NCBI RefSeq assembly: GCF_949628265.1
Contig: NC_088788.1
Coordinates: 24,538,335-24,602,334 of the forward strand
Source: Cloeon dipterum
Lineage: Eukaryota; Arthropoda; Insecta; Ephemeroptera; Baetidae
DNA length: 64,000 bases
Reading direction: 5' to 3'
Below are positions 40,001 to 52,378 of this stretch, one piece after another; the first letter of the stretch is position 1, and each line of letters starts with the position of its first letter. A program made the position numbers and the translations under genes. The notes under the pieces were generated by a model. It had not been told where the DNA came from, ran no database searches, and saw nothing but the letters and a program-made list of their open reading frames with translations.

Positions 40001-41340
40001 GTCGCATCCCTGCCGAGACGGTTTCACGCTTTGACAGCAACACCCACTGAATCCGACCTTATTTCTTACTCGTGTTTAATTGAATGTCGTGAAACAGTCC
40101 AAGCGCGAGTAAGCCGGATAAATAATGCACCACGTTAAGCCACTTTGGAATTTGGGAAGTGTATCGGAAAGTTCCGGGGGTTAAATTAAGTAGCGATGAA
40201 TTTTTGATCTATCGGTCGGCGGTTCGTGAGAGCCCTGCACGAGACAAGCATCGCGCCTTAATAATGCCGCAATTAGCGACGCCCGCCGCCAACTTCCCAG
40301 CAGCAGGCGGAGACAAAGAATCGAAAAAGAGTTGGTTGCCCGGCACACGAGATACAAAAGAGCTGAATCACCGGCCTGGTTGCATATATTTCGGGTCGGC
40401 CAGGACAAAAAGGTGGATGGTCGGTTGGCTGGTAAATATTTAAATATTTTGCCCGCTTGCATGGTCGATGCAAAAGGCACACACACACACAGAGAATAAC
40501 ACGTCAATTTATTTGCGGCAGTCGATCAAAGCGCAACGCAGACAACAATGGGCCGCCTTGGAAGCGAAAGGGAATACGAAATGTGCGCGCCGAGTGAAAC
40601 ATACACTTTTTGTGCGCCCGCCGCAGCTGGAATAATAGAGTGATTAATGAATATTTGATTAATATTTGTGACGGCTGCGTGATCAATTGCCTCATTATTT
40701 CGGATTCATCATGCATCAATCGCGAGAATTGATTGCCGCGCGAAAATAAGCAAGGGAAAATTGTGCAGCGCGCGCCGCGGGGGCTGTTTGTTAGCACTCA
40801 TTTGAGTCGGTTATATATTGCGAGTCGGAGGTGACGGGCGGTCGGGCGGGTGGGCAGGAGGTGCCGAAGGGTGTGTTTAAAAAGAAGAAGAAGAAGAAGG
40901 AAAATAGAGCAGGGAGTCGACTGGTGAGTGAGTTGAGAGAGAGAGAGCCCTAGGTGCGGGATCGATAATATCATGTTTTCCTGCCGAGCCAGAGCGCGCG
41001 ACTCTTGCACAATGAAACGCTGCTGGATGCTCAATTATACACACTCAGTCCGCCACCGCCGCCATCGCTCTTTCCTTATTCTTTCCTCCGCTTTGAACTG
41101 CATAATGGCCTTTGCTTATTAGTCGCAAACCGCCGAGCCGCGCGCGCGATCCGTCCTGCAGCAGCCCGAATTTGGGATTCAAATCAGCGCTGCTATCCAT
41201 TTTTAACCCGTCCGCCCCGCCGCATCCGCACGAGCCGCTCCGCCGATGATGATCCTCGCGGGAAATTTTCCCTCGCTCGCGCCGCTTTTTTGCATTACTG
41301 CTCTCCCAACGATCGTCAACGCTGATTCCGATTTGCATTA
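40001..41340. other. Long GC-richer noncoding block
   Basis: This is the longest continuous GC-richer block of the gene-free region. It contains short CA (40478-40491) and AAG (40881-40900) runs and repeated homeodomain-type TAATTA/ATTAAT cores. All six frames lack a protein I recognise. It could be regulatory DNA for a neighbouring developmental or neuronal gene. Confidence 0.35.
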
Positions 41341-44300
41341 GTACATGAATTTAATTTATAGATTTCCCTCTCGCTACTCGATACTAGTGTTATTCAGTTA
41401 TCCAATATATTGTTAACCACTTCATCACCCGCGCATATAGATGGCAGTCAAAAAGCAATAAATTATTTCCCTAATAAAGTGCTTCGGTTTTATGGCCATC
41501 CACCAGTTGATGCTTTAAAATTTACCTCCGTGACACTTTAATTGGCATTTTATCGATGTTACAAAGGAAAAAAGTGAGTTGTAATTTTTTTGTTTGCAAC
41601 AGTTTCTGTTTTGACCATCTGCTCTGCGCCAAATGCTATATAGTGTACCTTTCATTTCAAATGTAATTTAACTCAATTCAGTCTAATTCTATGTAAGATG
41701 GTAAATTCAAACATAAAACATGGATTTGTATGTATGTACTTACGAATCGGTGGGTAAATGTGCTGCAGATAATTGTGTTTACTTTCCGATAGAGTGCTTT
41801 TGCGAATGGGTGCCAAAATAATAACAAGCTTGTTCAGCTGTTTTGTTATTAAACAGCTTTTCCAGCTGCGCTTTATTTGATAGAATCAGCAATTAATCTT
41901 GGTTGCTTAGTATAATTATTTATCATGCGTAATCAACCTCAGAAATTACAGTTTTTAATTCAAATATTTTTTTGTAACCAACAAACGCTCTTACAGATAA
42001 TTATATCAAAACACTTCTCTCCAAATGTTCTACATAATATTTCTCACTTTCCTCTGAGAGAACGAAACTGGTGTGGTGTAACAACAGTTTAACAGGGCTT
42101 TTTAAAACTCGCAACCTATTCTCTGGTCAATTGTTAAAATTCAGACTCTGCTCAATCACGACCAGCATGATCGGCCTCGTTAAGTCTGCGTGCAGGCGAA
42201 AAAAACGTTGTCAAGTATCACAATCTTATTCCAACAAAAATCGCACTTCGCAAAGATTCTTCGATCCTGTCGAAAATCGTGTGTGTGTATGTTTTTTTAT
42301 TTAAAGCAAATATACTCTATTTGTCACAATCCAAATTCACCCAACTTATGCAAGTTGATTAATATTCGTGAGATTTACAATAGTATGTAGCAGCTGAGGT
42401 GGCGAGAAGAGCTGCTTCTCTGTTCGCCATTGACTCATCCAAAAGTACAAAAATATTACGTGTGTTCAATACTCTCAAGAAGTGATGTTTTACCTCGTTT
42501 TGGTTTCGTTCAAGCTCAATTAAAACTCTTGATTTTGGCTTGAAGGCGACGACAGATATTTAATATTACGGCTTCTCCGAGCACTTTTGGTTTGCGTGCG
42601 ACTGATGACTGAGCTTGTTACAATAGATATCATACGATACAAAATCTAATAAATTGCGTATTATGTAAACTGCAAATTGATTCACAAATTCCTCGCGTAT
42701 GGCACAATTTGACGTTATATTTCGACTTATCATATCGGCATATAATTCCCTCTTCGCATATCAAACCACTAACAACAGTTTTAAAATTTTTTCAATTACA
42801 CAGGGGACTGTTTAAAGTGATTGCTGCGTGAATAAAAAATGAAAACGAAGTTGAAACAAGAGCAGAAAGAATTTGTGTGCATCATTAGCCAATCTCTCGA
42901 TTTACAAGTTTCAAATTCATTTATTCATATTCACTTTGCGTGGTCTACCTGGCAAAAACTTTTGAAAAAAATGAAACACTTACTGTTAGATTAATATTTA
43001 AAAGAAATATAGCTGAGGAAGTGCCAGTGTACTGATAACTTCACTGAGTTTTAAATTGACGATAATATTTCGAGTCATTAGATATCATTCATTATGCTCT
43101 CTGTTAATTAAATCTCACTTCTGTTTTAAACGATGTTATTTCTAAACTAGCTTGAATTAAAAAAACTTTATCTCCAGGAAATTTTTAATGTGGAATTTAT
43201 TTTCCATGGAGGTTTTTTTTACAATAGCTAATTTAAAAAATGCATTGTCATCTTCTAAAATACCCTGTAAAACTGAAATCAGATTGACATGCATTATTCC
43301 GCGATTAACGCTGTCGTTGAACAATTAGCCGAGCGTGCCGGATCACAGCGTTAATTCGGGTTAACTGCATTGGGAAGGTGGCGAGTGAGGGAGAGAGATT
43401 GAAACTGAGTTTGCGGCGTGCGCGAAAATGCAATTTAGCAGGCGAGATGGCTCAGCAACGACCACCAAAGGCGGCCAAGGCAACGGGGCACGGATGCTGC
43501 TTGTGCTCGACAAAAGTACATGGCTTGCCCACCGCTAACTCGACGGCTGCATAATTAATGCATCCGACAGACCCACGGCGGTTCGCCCTCTCACTCAGGC
43601 ACATGAATACATACATACACATGCAACGCGTGTGAGTTTTGTTTGTTTGAAGCTATGTCCGAGTGTATGCCCTTGCCCACGTTCCGCCCCCAGCTGGCCA
43701 CAGCAACCTCGAAATTGTCGCGAAACCAATGCGACTCGAGGCCGAGCCGCACCAATTTCCAGACACCACACTCTCTGCTGCTGAATCCGCAAGATTTGTT
43801 GGGTGTCGGTGTTGAGGGTAAAAGGGTTTTGCCGAACAATGCTGCTTCTATAATGGAAACTCCGCTTCAAATTTTCCAGGAGGTGAATATTTATAGTTTT
43901 AAAAATCCAGAAGTGAAATATTTATTTATTCTAAATTACTGGAAAGCAAAATTTAAATGAATTCATCGCAGAAAATATATACTAAATTGAGCAAGAATTG
44001 TAGAAAACTGTTTTTATTTAGTTTAATGACTGCAATATTTTTTATTGCCACCATTAATTACAAATAATTTAAAAAACTAATAACGAGATCAAATTGTTTC
44101 TAATTCATGTTTAGTTGATTGTTCATGACTGAAATATTACAGTCCAATTAAAAATTTTAAAACAAATATTAAACTTTTGAAATATCTCTTCTTAGCAAAA
44201 AGATAATCATTTCGATTTTGTCGAACGAAAAGAGGTATTCAACAGTCTCCTTTATAGGCAGATAAAGCAGTGAAAAATCAGACAAGAACATGAAATCGAA

Positions 44301-46892
44301 TCAGAATAAGAGACTCCGTTACCAAAAGGTCATAAATTAGTCTGTTAGCGCAGCACAAGCTGCAGATAAAACACAGCACGAGCACGAAAATAAAAATTAA
44401 ACTATTCAACATGCAGAATATTCGAGTTGACTGTGGCCAGTTAACTATGCTTTGTGATCTAAATATTGTCCAGCTTGTTGTTTCTCATTGTCCCTTGCGA
44501 GTTGGACATGATGATACACACACGAAAGCTAAAACGACGAATTTTATTCCTCCCATGGTCGATGGAAAAGCGGCGCGTAAAAATATTCGCGAGCGAATAA
44601 TGACCGCGACCCACGTCCATGGACAAAATGCGCCGTTCGTGTATTTCACGGCACACCCCAGCCCTTTCAGCATTTGCATACTTTTCCGATTTAGTAGGGC
44701 AGTTGGCCAAAAGGTGTTTTCAATGGAAATGGTGATGATATAATTGTTATGCAAATGCGAGTGGCTGCAGTTTTGTTTTTCCATTCATTTATGGTGGGTG
44801 TGTAAATATTCCAGTTCATTATACAAACAGCGTCATAGACGATTACATTGAGTTACCATTCATATGATAAACAGTTCTAATAATTACCTGTCTAACGCAT
44901 TATCATATTTTCAACAGCGAGTGAGCATTTCAGTTTATTACATCCTAGCAACAATTCTCGCGTTTGTCAAACACAGCAATCACACAAATCGCGGCTGATT
45001 TTTGCTTGTATGTGTGTTTTCCATTCCGTTATTGCACTTAGTGAAAAGTTTTTCAAGAAAGACTCAAATCTCTAAGGCGATACAACCCAAATTGTTTTGA
45101 AATAGTGCATTAATTACCATTCGCACAAATGCGAATGCGTTTTTACTGAAGCAACATTAAAAAACTAAAAGCAGTACAAATCAGAGATGTTTATTAAAGA
45201 GAGTGCAAAGTATTTATCAATGCGCCTAATTAAATTTTATATTGTCCTCAAGCGTTTTATGCAACCTATTTATAATGATAATATTCTCTATCTAAATATA
45301 TTTTCACGAGTCTACTGAAGAACAACGTGTATACAGAAAGCATTGCAATGATCAGTGAATGCTATAGAAAAAATGTCTAAGCCTACGCCGGAAGCACTCT
45401 ACTCTGAATTACTCTACGCTAACATGCTCATAGAATAATTTTCAGTTTTTACTCAAGACTTACCGTTTGTATATATATGTGTGTATGTATTTTACAATCA
45501 GCGATGTTGCTCACAAATCGTTCACGGCTTTACTTTTTTAAAAATCTCGCACGCTTTTCAAGGAATAAGGCAAATTTCGGCATCCGAGCGCCGCTTCATC
45601 TCTTTCAAAATTTCTCGAAATAGCACCTAAGAACGAGTTCAACTCACAGCAACTGTCAAACACCATGTGACAAAGGCAGCTCAGAGTTCGCTGCTGCACG
45701 TTGAGCGAGCCAGGTGACTGTCCATGGTGTCGTCCCTTTGTCAGAGCGGCCTGATCGAACTCGATATTGTCAGCTCTTCGTCGTCGTCACCCCGAGGAGT
45801 GATCGTCTCCACCCGCGATATCGTTATGTCACTGCAACAAAAACCAATAACTTTTTTATATTTTTTTTTTTTACAATTCAGAAACAGCGCCATATTTTGA
45901 TGCAGTTAGCAGTAAATATAAACAGAGGAATTTATTATTAATATAGCTATATAGCCATCCTAAGTAAATCCACGAGTTGAGCTATTTCGGGAATTTAAAT
46001 TTCAGTAAATGCGCGGACAGAAATAGAGAAGCTTCGATTTTTGTACCGCTGTGTAATACAAATAAAGGAAATTAAATTAAAGTACCTGATTATTTATAGA
46101 CAAGGACGGATTTTCATGGATATCATCCCGTGTGAGATTTTAGAAGAAGGCTACCCTCAAGCTGACCGCAATCAAAAAATAAATCAATTGTTACATTTTT
46201 TTTTTTTATTATTTTTTTTTTTGAAAAGTTGGTCTTCTGTTTTCTGTATCCAAGGCAGTATCAGAATTTAGTAAAATTAATATGCGTCGGAGGTTCAGTT
46301 CACATTCTTCATTTTTAGACAGTCATTCAGGTATAAAAAATCCTTTCGTACCTGGGCTCACCGTATCAGCAGACCCATAACCGGTGCGTATACCAACTCA
46401 TGAAACCCTGAAAATCCGTCCCTATGCTGGAATAAATAACATATTGCGGTATAGTTTAATGTTCTACACAGGAGACAGCTCATTTTTGCAGTCTTCTCTC
46501 ATATCAGCATGTTAACTAATAATGGCATTGCGTTGCGTAGATAAAAATGTCTATCGTTGACTTAAAATCCCAAGTCTCATAATTATAAAAGCGCTCACGT
46601 TGCTCCTTATTCTTTTAAAGCGGCATCTACAGAAAATGTGGGGTTTCCACCGTTTTATTGAGAGCATTAGAGCTAAGCTGTAAGTTTAAGCCATTTAAGC
46701 GAAACTTTTCAGAAGAACAAGCTTACATCAGCGAGCTACGAACATTTTTATTTAGCAGCTCACCCGGTTTGAACGTTAACCTTGTTGACACAAATTGACA
46801 CGTTTGCGCTTTTATCTTTTAAAATAAGCACACCTGATGCATCAAAGAGATATTTAAGATGGTTTGAATTTTAATCGCCCTCCTTTGCTGAC
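41341..46892. other. Gene-free stretch 3' of the TipE-family gene
   Basis: AT-rich, with GC-richer islands near 43280-43870, 44320-44780 and 45560-45840. If the TipE-family transcript uses its 5' splice site at 46896, further 3' exons could lie here, but I found none with a good acceptor and open frame. Confidence 0.4.
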
Positions 46893-49800
46893 TTACCTTG
46901 GATTTGAAACAAGCTTATTGCGAGGCCTCTTATTAGGTGCGGTGCTTTTTCTAGAGCAACGGCAGTCGCAGTGGAGCACACACAGGCCGATCGAGGCCAC
47001 CGTGGTCACTGCGAACGGCACTAGGAAGTAATGGAGGATAGTGTCCACGTGCTCCTCGCGGTTGTAACTGAAGTCAAAAACAACGAAAAGTAATTTAAAA
47101 TGTCATCTCACCATGCACTCAAACTCAGGTACAACTATGTGAGCAAAAATTCATACCTGGGCATCACTAGTGACGCGTTCCTGCGCGAGTAGTGGCAATC
47201 AAACTTGGCACCTTCCCTGGCGTATAGATCCCAGAACCGTGAGCACTGCACTTCGGGCGGGTAGCCACAGCCTTTGATGTTCACCAGCAGGGTGGCTTCC
47301 ACCTGCAACTCAAACACCAGTTCAAAAATACACAGTTGAGAAAGTCAAATTCAGCGCGTGTCAAAAGTGAAACTCAAAGGCGAGCGTAATTGCATTCCTC
47401 GCATTCAAGCTTGTGGCCATGCAAACAGACCTTTCTTTTAGTTACGTGCGGTTTTTCCTGTTGGTGTGCAAATTCCTTTTTAAGATTTGTTACGGTCTTG
47501 ATTTAGCACCCATAAGTTTACGTTTTGTGAGAGCCATAAGCGTTAAGTAACTTCTTAAGTTCGAGAGCGTGTTGTTTAATTTTTCTCATAGAATTTTCAC
47601 TAATTAGCCAACCACCTATAATTAATTTTGCACACAGAGTAGAGTCATTAAGTTTAAGTTAATTCAATTTTTTTATAAAGAGCATTGCAATTCTGACAAT
47701 GTTGTGAATTCATCTAATGATTATGGTGAATTGCCTGTATACACTTAAATAAGTTCAAACGCGTGTGCTGGATTGTGTGCTTACTTTTTGAACCCGAAAA
47801 TATAAACTGAGCGGCGCCTTTAATCTCGTGGTTGCGTCGGCTTGTATAATGGAATGTGAAATAATATTCGCTGGAGAGCGGCTTTTTAGACTTTTTGATG
47901 AGAGACGAGGCCAGAGTTTTATTCGCTTTGAACGACGCTGCGTGTATGCCGGCAGCGAAACGAAACTCTCGTATAGGAAGGAGTGCCCTTTGAAAAACCG
48001 TATTACGCACAAAGTTGGATTTTCGCGACGGCACGCACAAGCGTACAAAAGTGCGAACGCGCAATAAAAGGCGAGTGAAATATAACCGCGTACACAGGAG
48101 AGGCAAATTGTTGAAGCCGGAGGAAATCTGGCTGTCAGAAGAATGCGAATCTGCCTGCCAAGGATCCCTTTTTCTCTGAGAGCGCGGCGGCGGCGGCAGC
48201 AGCTCTCTCTCATTGTGCGCGGGCGAGCGAGATGAAACTCTGCAGCCACAATAATAGCGAGAGCGACGCAATATTACAACAATCCATCTGACAGCGGGCA
48301 ATTTCGCGACGCGCAGCTAATTTTACCCTGCGCTCAAGGAATCGAGAGACAGAATAAGAAAGTCTGCGCTGGCAGAACGGAATTCACTGCATTGATAAAT
48401 CAATAGGCTCTCCAGCTAATGAGCTTCTTTTCGACTCGCCCTGCCGCGCCGAGCTATGAATTTAATAATTTATCTGCGAAGCCAATTACATTACACAAGG
48501 ACGAGCTGGCGTGCGTTCTGCCACGCCAGCATCTTGTGATGTTGCTCACTGCCGGCTGGATTAATTCAAAAGTTCCTCTTCTTTCGGCCTGCTGTTTCTA
48601 GGAAATTGCGCAAACGTAATTCACCGCCAAACTCAGCGCCGACTTTTGCCGCGAGCGAAAGAGCTTTTTCTTTACCCTCTCAGCGAAGCACGTGTCTCCC
48701 TTACCCCTATGTGTGTTTTCGTCTGTGCGAATTAGAGTACATAAAGTGCTTTGCGAATTCGCAACTCTTCTACTGTCTCCACTGAGAGGCTAAACCTCGC
48801 GAGAGTGCACGCATTGCAGCAAGCTGCTCAAATTTTGTAAATGTGTGCCTGCCGACTGTTTGACAGAAGATTACACACAAAGAGAGAACCAACAAATCTT
48901 TGGAGAATACACCGTTCTAGCTAAATAAATAAAATAAAATGTAAAATTATGAGATAATCCTCAGTTTCTCGACACTTGCTCAACAAAGAAAAACTACAAC
49001 TTTCAAGGTCAGTTTAGGAGAAACGTGTAATGACATCAATACTTAGCAAAGGAGCAATTTAAATTTAAACTTTTTTCACCTAACTTAAAAATAGACTTAA
49101 ATGCAATTTATATTGGAGGATGAATATACTATAGATTTACTTATTTTTTTATAGCTCTAAATATAATGTTGTTAATATTTTCAGTGTAATGGTATTTCGA
49201 GAAGAGAAATTTCAAAATATAATAATTATTATGCATCACATGTTTCCAAACCATTTAAATATTAAGAAAAAGAACTTCAAATTTCAATCAATTTTCTATG
49301 CTTTTACCATTTCATTTTGTTTTTCAAGTCCTGATAAAACCTAACCACGAGGTAAATTGGCAAAATCCTTTTCTGCACAAATTGGCAAATTAGAAAACGA
49401 GCTACAACAAATAAATATGCTATCCATCTTGCACAAATTTGCAAGAAGTGTTTTGTAAATAGCTATAAAATGAAGCAATTAATGCCCAAATTAGTGCCCA
49501 AATTTTTTATTTCCTAATTTTATAAACTTCGAACATTAAAATTTAGCTGCACTCAACGTTGACTTTATACTTTAACCTAAAAAGAACGGAATTCTCTGAC
49601 GCACACTAAACACAACCAAATGTTTCTATGGTAATGACCGAAATTAACACCAATATGACAAAATGAAAACCTAACAAGAAAAATGGAGTAGATATAACTA
49701 TTGTGTTGCGTACTTTTCGCACCTTTGCTTCATGCAGAAACGCAAGTTATGATTGCATTTTTTAGTTTCCTCGAGGAAAACCTGTTGTTTGTTGATTTTC

Positions 49801-52357
49801 AAGCCATTACGTAAAGAGCTTTGTGACATGTGATTGTTGTTGCTGCCGCCGTACCATAGTCGGATTTTTGGAATGGGCCGCGTGCGTGATTTGTGGCGGC
49901 TGGTAATTTATTATCCTTTGCATGAGCGTGCGCGTGTCTCTCTGTCCCACAAATGCGTCTGCGTTAATTACTCGCTTGGGCTTATCAGCTGATCTTTCTG
50001 GCGGAGCCAGATTGACTTCATTCTGCCACGCACGCCCGTGTACTTCTAAAGACGAGACAGCCTCGTTAAATATAATCTTGATGGTAGGGAAAAGGATGTA
50101 ATTCTTAGATTGACTGAATTTGAGTGCACTCTGCATTCTAGATTTTTATGCACAATTTTAGCAACCGCACAAGTATAATCATTTAAAGGGGGCATTTAAA
50201 TAAATTCGTGTAAGAAACGAATATTCTGACTAGCTCAATAATTTAATTGCTCAATTATATTTTAATATTAGAACATTCCCAGTTTCATTCTTTCCTTTAA
50301 AAATTGTCATATAAAAATTGATGAAGCCTAGATGTTTGAAATCTAAAAAACAAATAATATATTCTTGAAAATTAGGAGGTTCACATTTTTTTTTAATCGT
50401 AATTCTCCCCCAAGCGTTCAATTCCATCTCAGCAATTTTAAACTATTGGATTCTTTGCATCTCCGCCGGGTTTTTTTCGCACGGGACAATATTATTGTCC
50501 CCGATGGGCAAACGTGTGCCTCAGGAAGTGTTTTTACGACGCACTAAAGATTTGTTTGGGTGTAAAAGCTGTGCTTTCGTGTTTCAGGCATCATCGCTCA
50601 CATACAGTTACGGGCCCAGCATTTGCATTACACAGCACAAGTATACACACACGCGAAAAACACACATTCATAAAACCGCCGCGGGATCACCCCAGAGGTG
50701 TTATTCCCATAAAACGCCCGGCAAGCCAAAACGTCAACAGACGGAAAACTGTGACACGGTTCACGCATTTCGACCGCGCGCGACAAGCAAATATTATTTT
50801 TTTACTGAGCACGCGACAAAGTGCACAAAATTTGTTAGCTTAATATGCTTGCGTCAACCAAGCCACGTTTATATGGATATCAGTTCATAACGTCAACTTT
50901 TTTAATCTAGTTGTAATGCTCTGAAGGCTGAACAGTTAAAGACCATTTCGTTTAGTTAATTGAAAGTTTCCTGTATCGAAAAAGCTAAAATAATCTAATT
51001 TAAATTATGCTGGCATTAAATTATCCTGAGATACTAAGTATTTTTTTCATTTTAGTCACAAAAAGCTGGCCCTGCAGTCTGCATCTGCATCATGGCGACC
51101 TCCTAGATCAATGAAACTGTATAGAGAATTGAGTTAATGCCTAAAATGATGTCTCGGTTTATTTATTGTGATGTCAAAGCTCTCACTAATGGAATGTAGA
51201 GAGGTTAATAACTGCACTGATTCAGAGTAAAAACATAATATGCTAATTTAGATTTAAAACATTGGCAAATTTCGTGACAAATATTTTTAAATTTACTTTT
51301 GATATTAAAATTTGTTTCATGCACCAAATGTTTACCACTAAACTAAGATGAGTCAATGCCCGAAAAAATAAGTAAACCTCAAATTATATAGATTTATTGC
51401 TAGATGATTGTATTTCATTATTTAAAAAGCTAAATAAAATACAATACACCATTGCTATAAAATAGGAATCGGTTTAAACTGTACAGCCTGCGTAATATAT
51501 CTAAATCAACTCTAAAGAAGCCTCCCTTATTGTGCTTTTTTAAACAATTTTCCGGAGACTAGTTAATTTTCGATTTCTGTAGCTTATATTAAAACTTTTT
51601 ACCCGTAATTAATAACTTGGAATTTTTCCGAATGAGATAAACGAAAAAATGTTTATTAAAACTAGATTTTTCCAAAAATGTGTAGTGCATATTAGTATTT
51701 GAACTGTTTCTAAAAGTTTTTTCTCGACTTGCAATGTCAAAAAGCTAAAAACAATTTCTTGAAATTTCAAATATTGAATCGTAGTGAGGTGCCTAGATCA
51801 AAATCCTACTAACCTTTAAATAGTAGGCGGAAAAGAGGGAAAATAAAAGAGTGAATGAATCCATTTAAAGTACGTGCCCCCGTCAACTTACAAATAATAT
51901 ATACAAGAAAGTCCCAGAATGCCCTTTTTTAAGCACTTTCAACTGAGAAAAAATATGGACGGCCGAGAATACTCACCCTAAGTTGGTCACTGTGATTTTG
52001 GTTCGGGGTGTAGAAGACGGAGACGTGGGTGCACCTGTAGAGGTCCGACGTGCAGCCCTCGCGACACGAGCTCCACGAGCAGTTGCCGATGCCAGCCAGG
52101 TACTCGACCTGCGAGGTCTCGCAGGTGACTGGCTCAGGGTCGAAGTCTGACATGAGTGTGGAGACGGCGGGGTCGACGTACAGCGGCACCAGAAACAAGA
52201 GCGCCGCGAATCCGCCGCTCACAGTCATGGCCAGGGCCGAGGTCACGTAAAACTTGAGCCGCTTCAGGCAGACGTGACCCGCCCCCGGGGGCGGCGGCAG
52301 CGCCTCGGGGGCTTTGCGGGCCCGATCAAGCAGTAGCTCTGAACTGCTTCCGTGCAT
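46893..52357 (-). CDS. TipE-family sodium-channel auxiliary subunit
   Basis: Three exons on the minus strand: 51977-52357, 47157-47302 and 46893-47067, giving 233 residues. Topology: a short cytoplasmic N-terminus, TM1 (about 38-61, FYVTSALAMTVSGGF), a Cys-rich extracellular loop, TM2 (about 185-207), and a basic tail. The loop holds the family signature NCSWSSCREGCTSDLYRC and further Cys pairs (GCGYPPEVQC, DCHYS), with N-glycosylation sites NCS, NHS and NAS. The fly relatives TipE and TEH1-4 raise expression and alter gating of the Para voltage-gated sodium channel in neurons. I cannot say which paralogue this is. The stop TAA overlaps a GTAAGT donor, so a longer isoform is possible. Intron 1 is 4.7 kb and contains GC-rich noncoding islands. 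The exon 1 acceptor lies in the 5' UTR (52379). Confidence 0.92.
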
Positions 52358-52374
52358 TATTCGCGCCGGTGCAT
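52357..52374 (-). promoter_or_regulatory. Five-codon upstream ORF overlapping the TipE-family start
   Basis: The leader contains ATG-CAC-CGG-CGC-GAA-TAA, and the stop overlaps the main start by one base (TAATG). It lies just after the leader acceptor near 52379, so it is in every transcript using that splice. Such an arrangement usually lowers or conditions translation through reinitiation; its effect here is inferred. Confidence 0.6.
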
Positions 52375-52378
52375 CCTT

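Noticed and set aside
47714-48301. Two overlapping minus-strand ORFs of 195 and 164 residues
   Set aside because: They are in a GC-richer island inside the large TipE-family intron, in competing frames, with no family resemblance. More likely noncoding.
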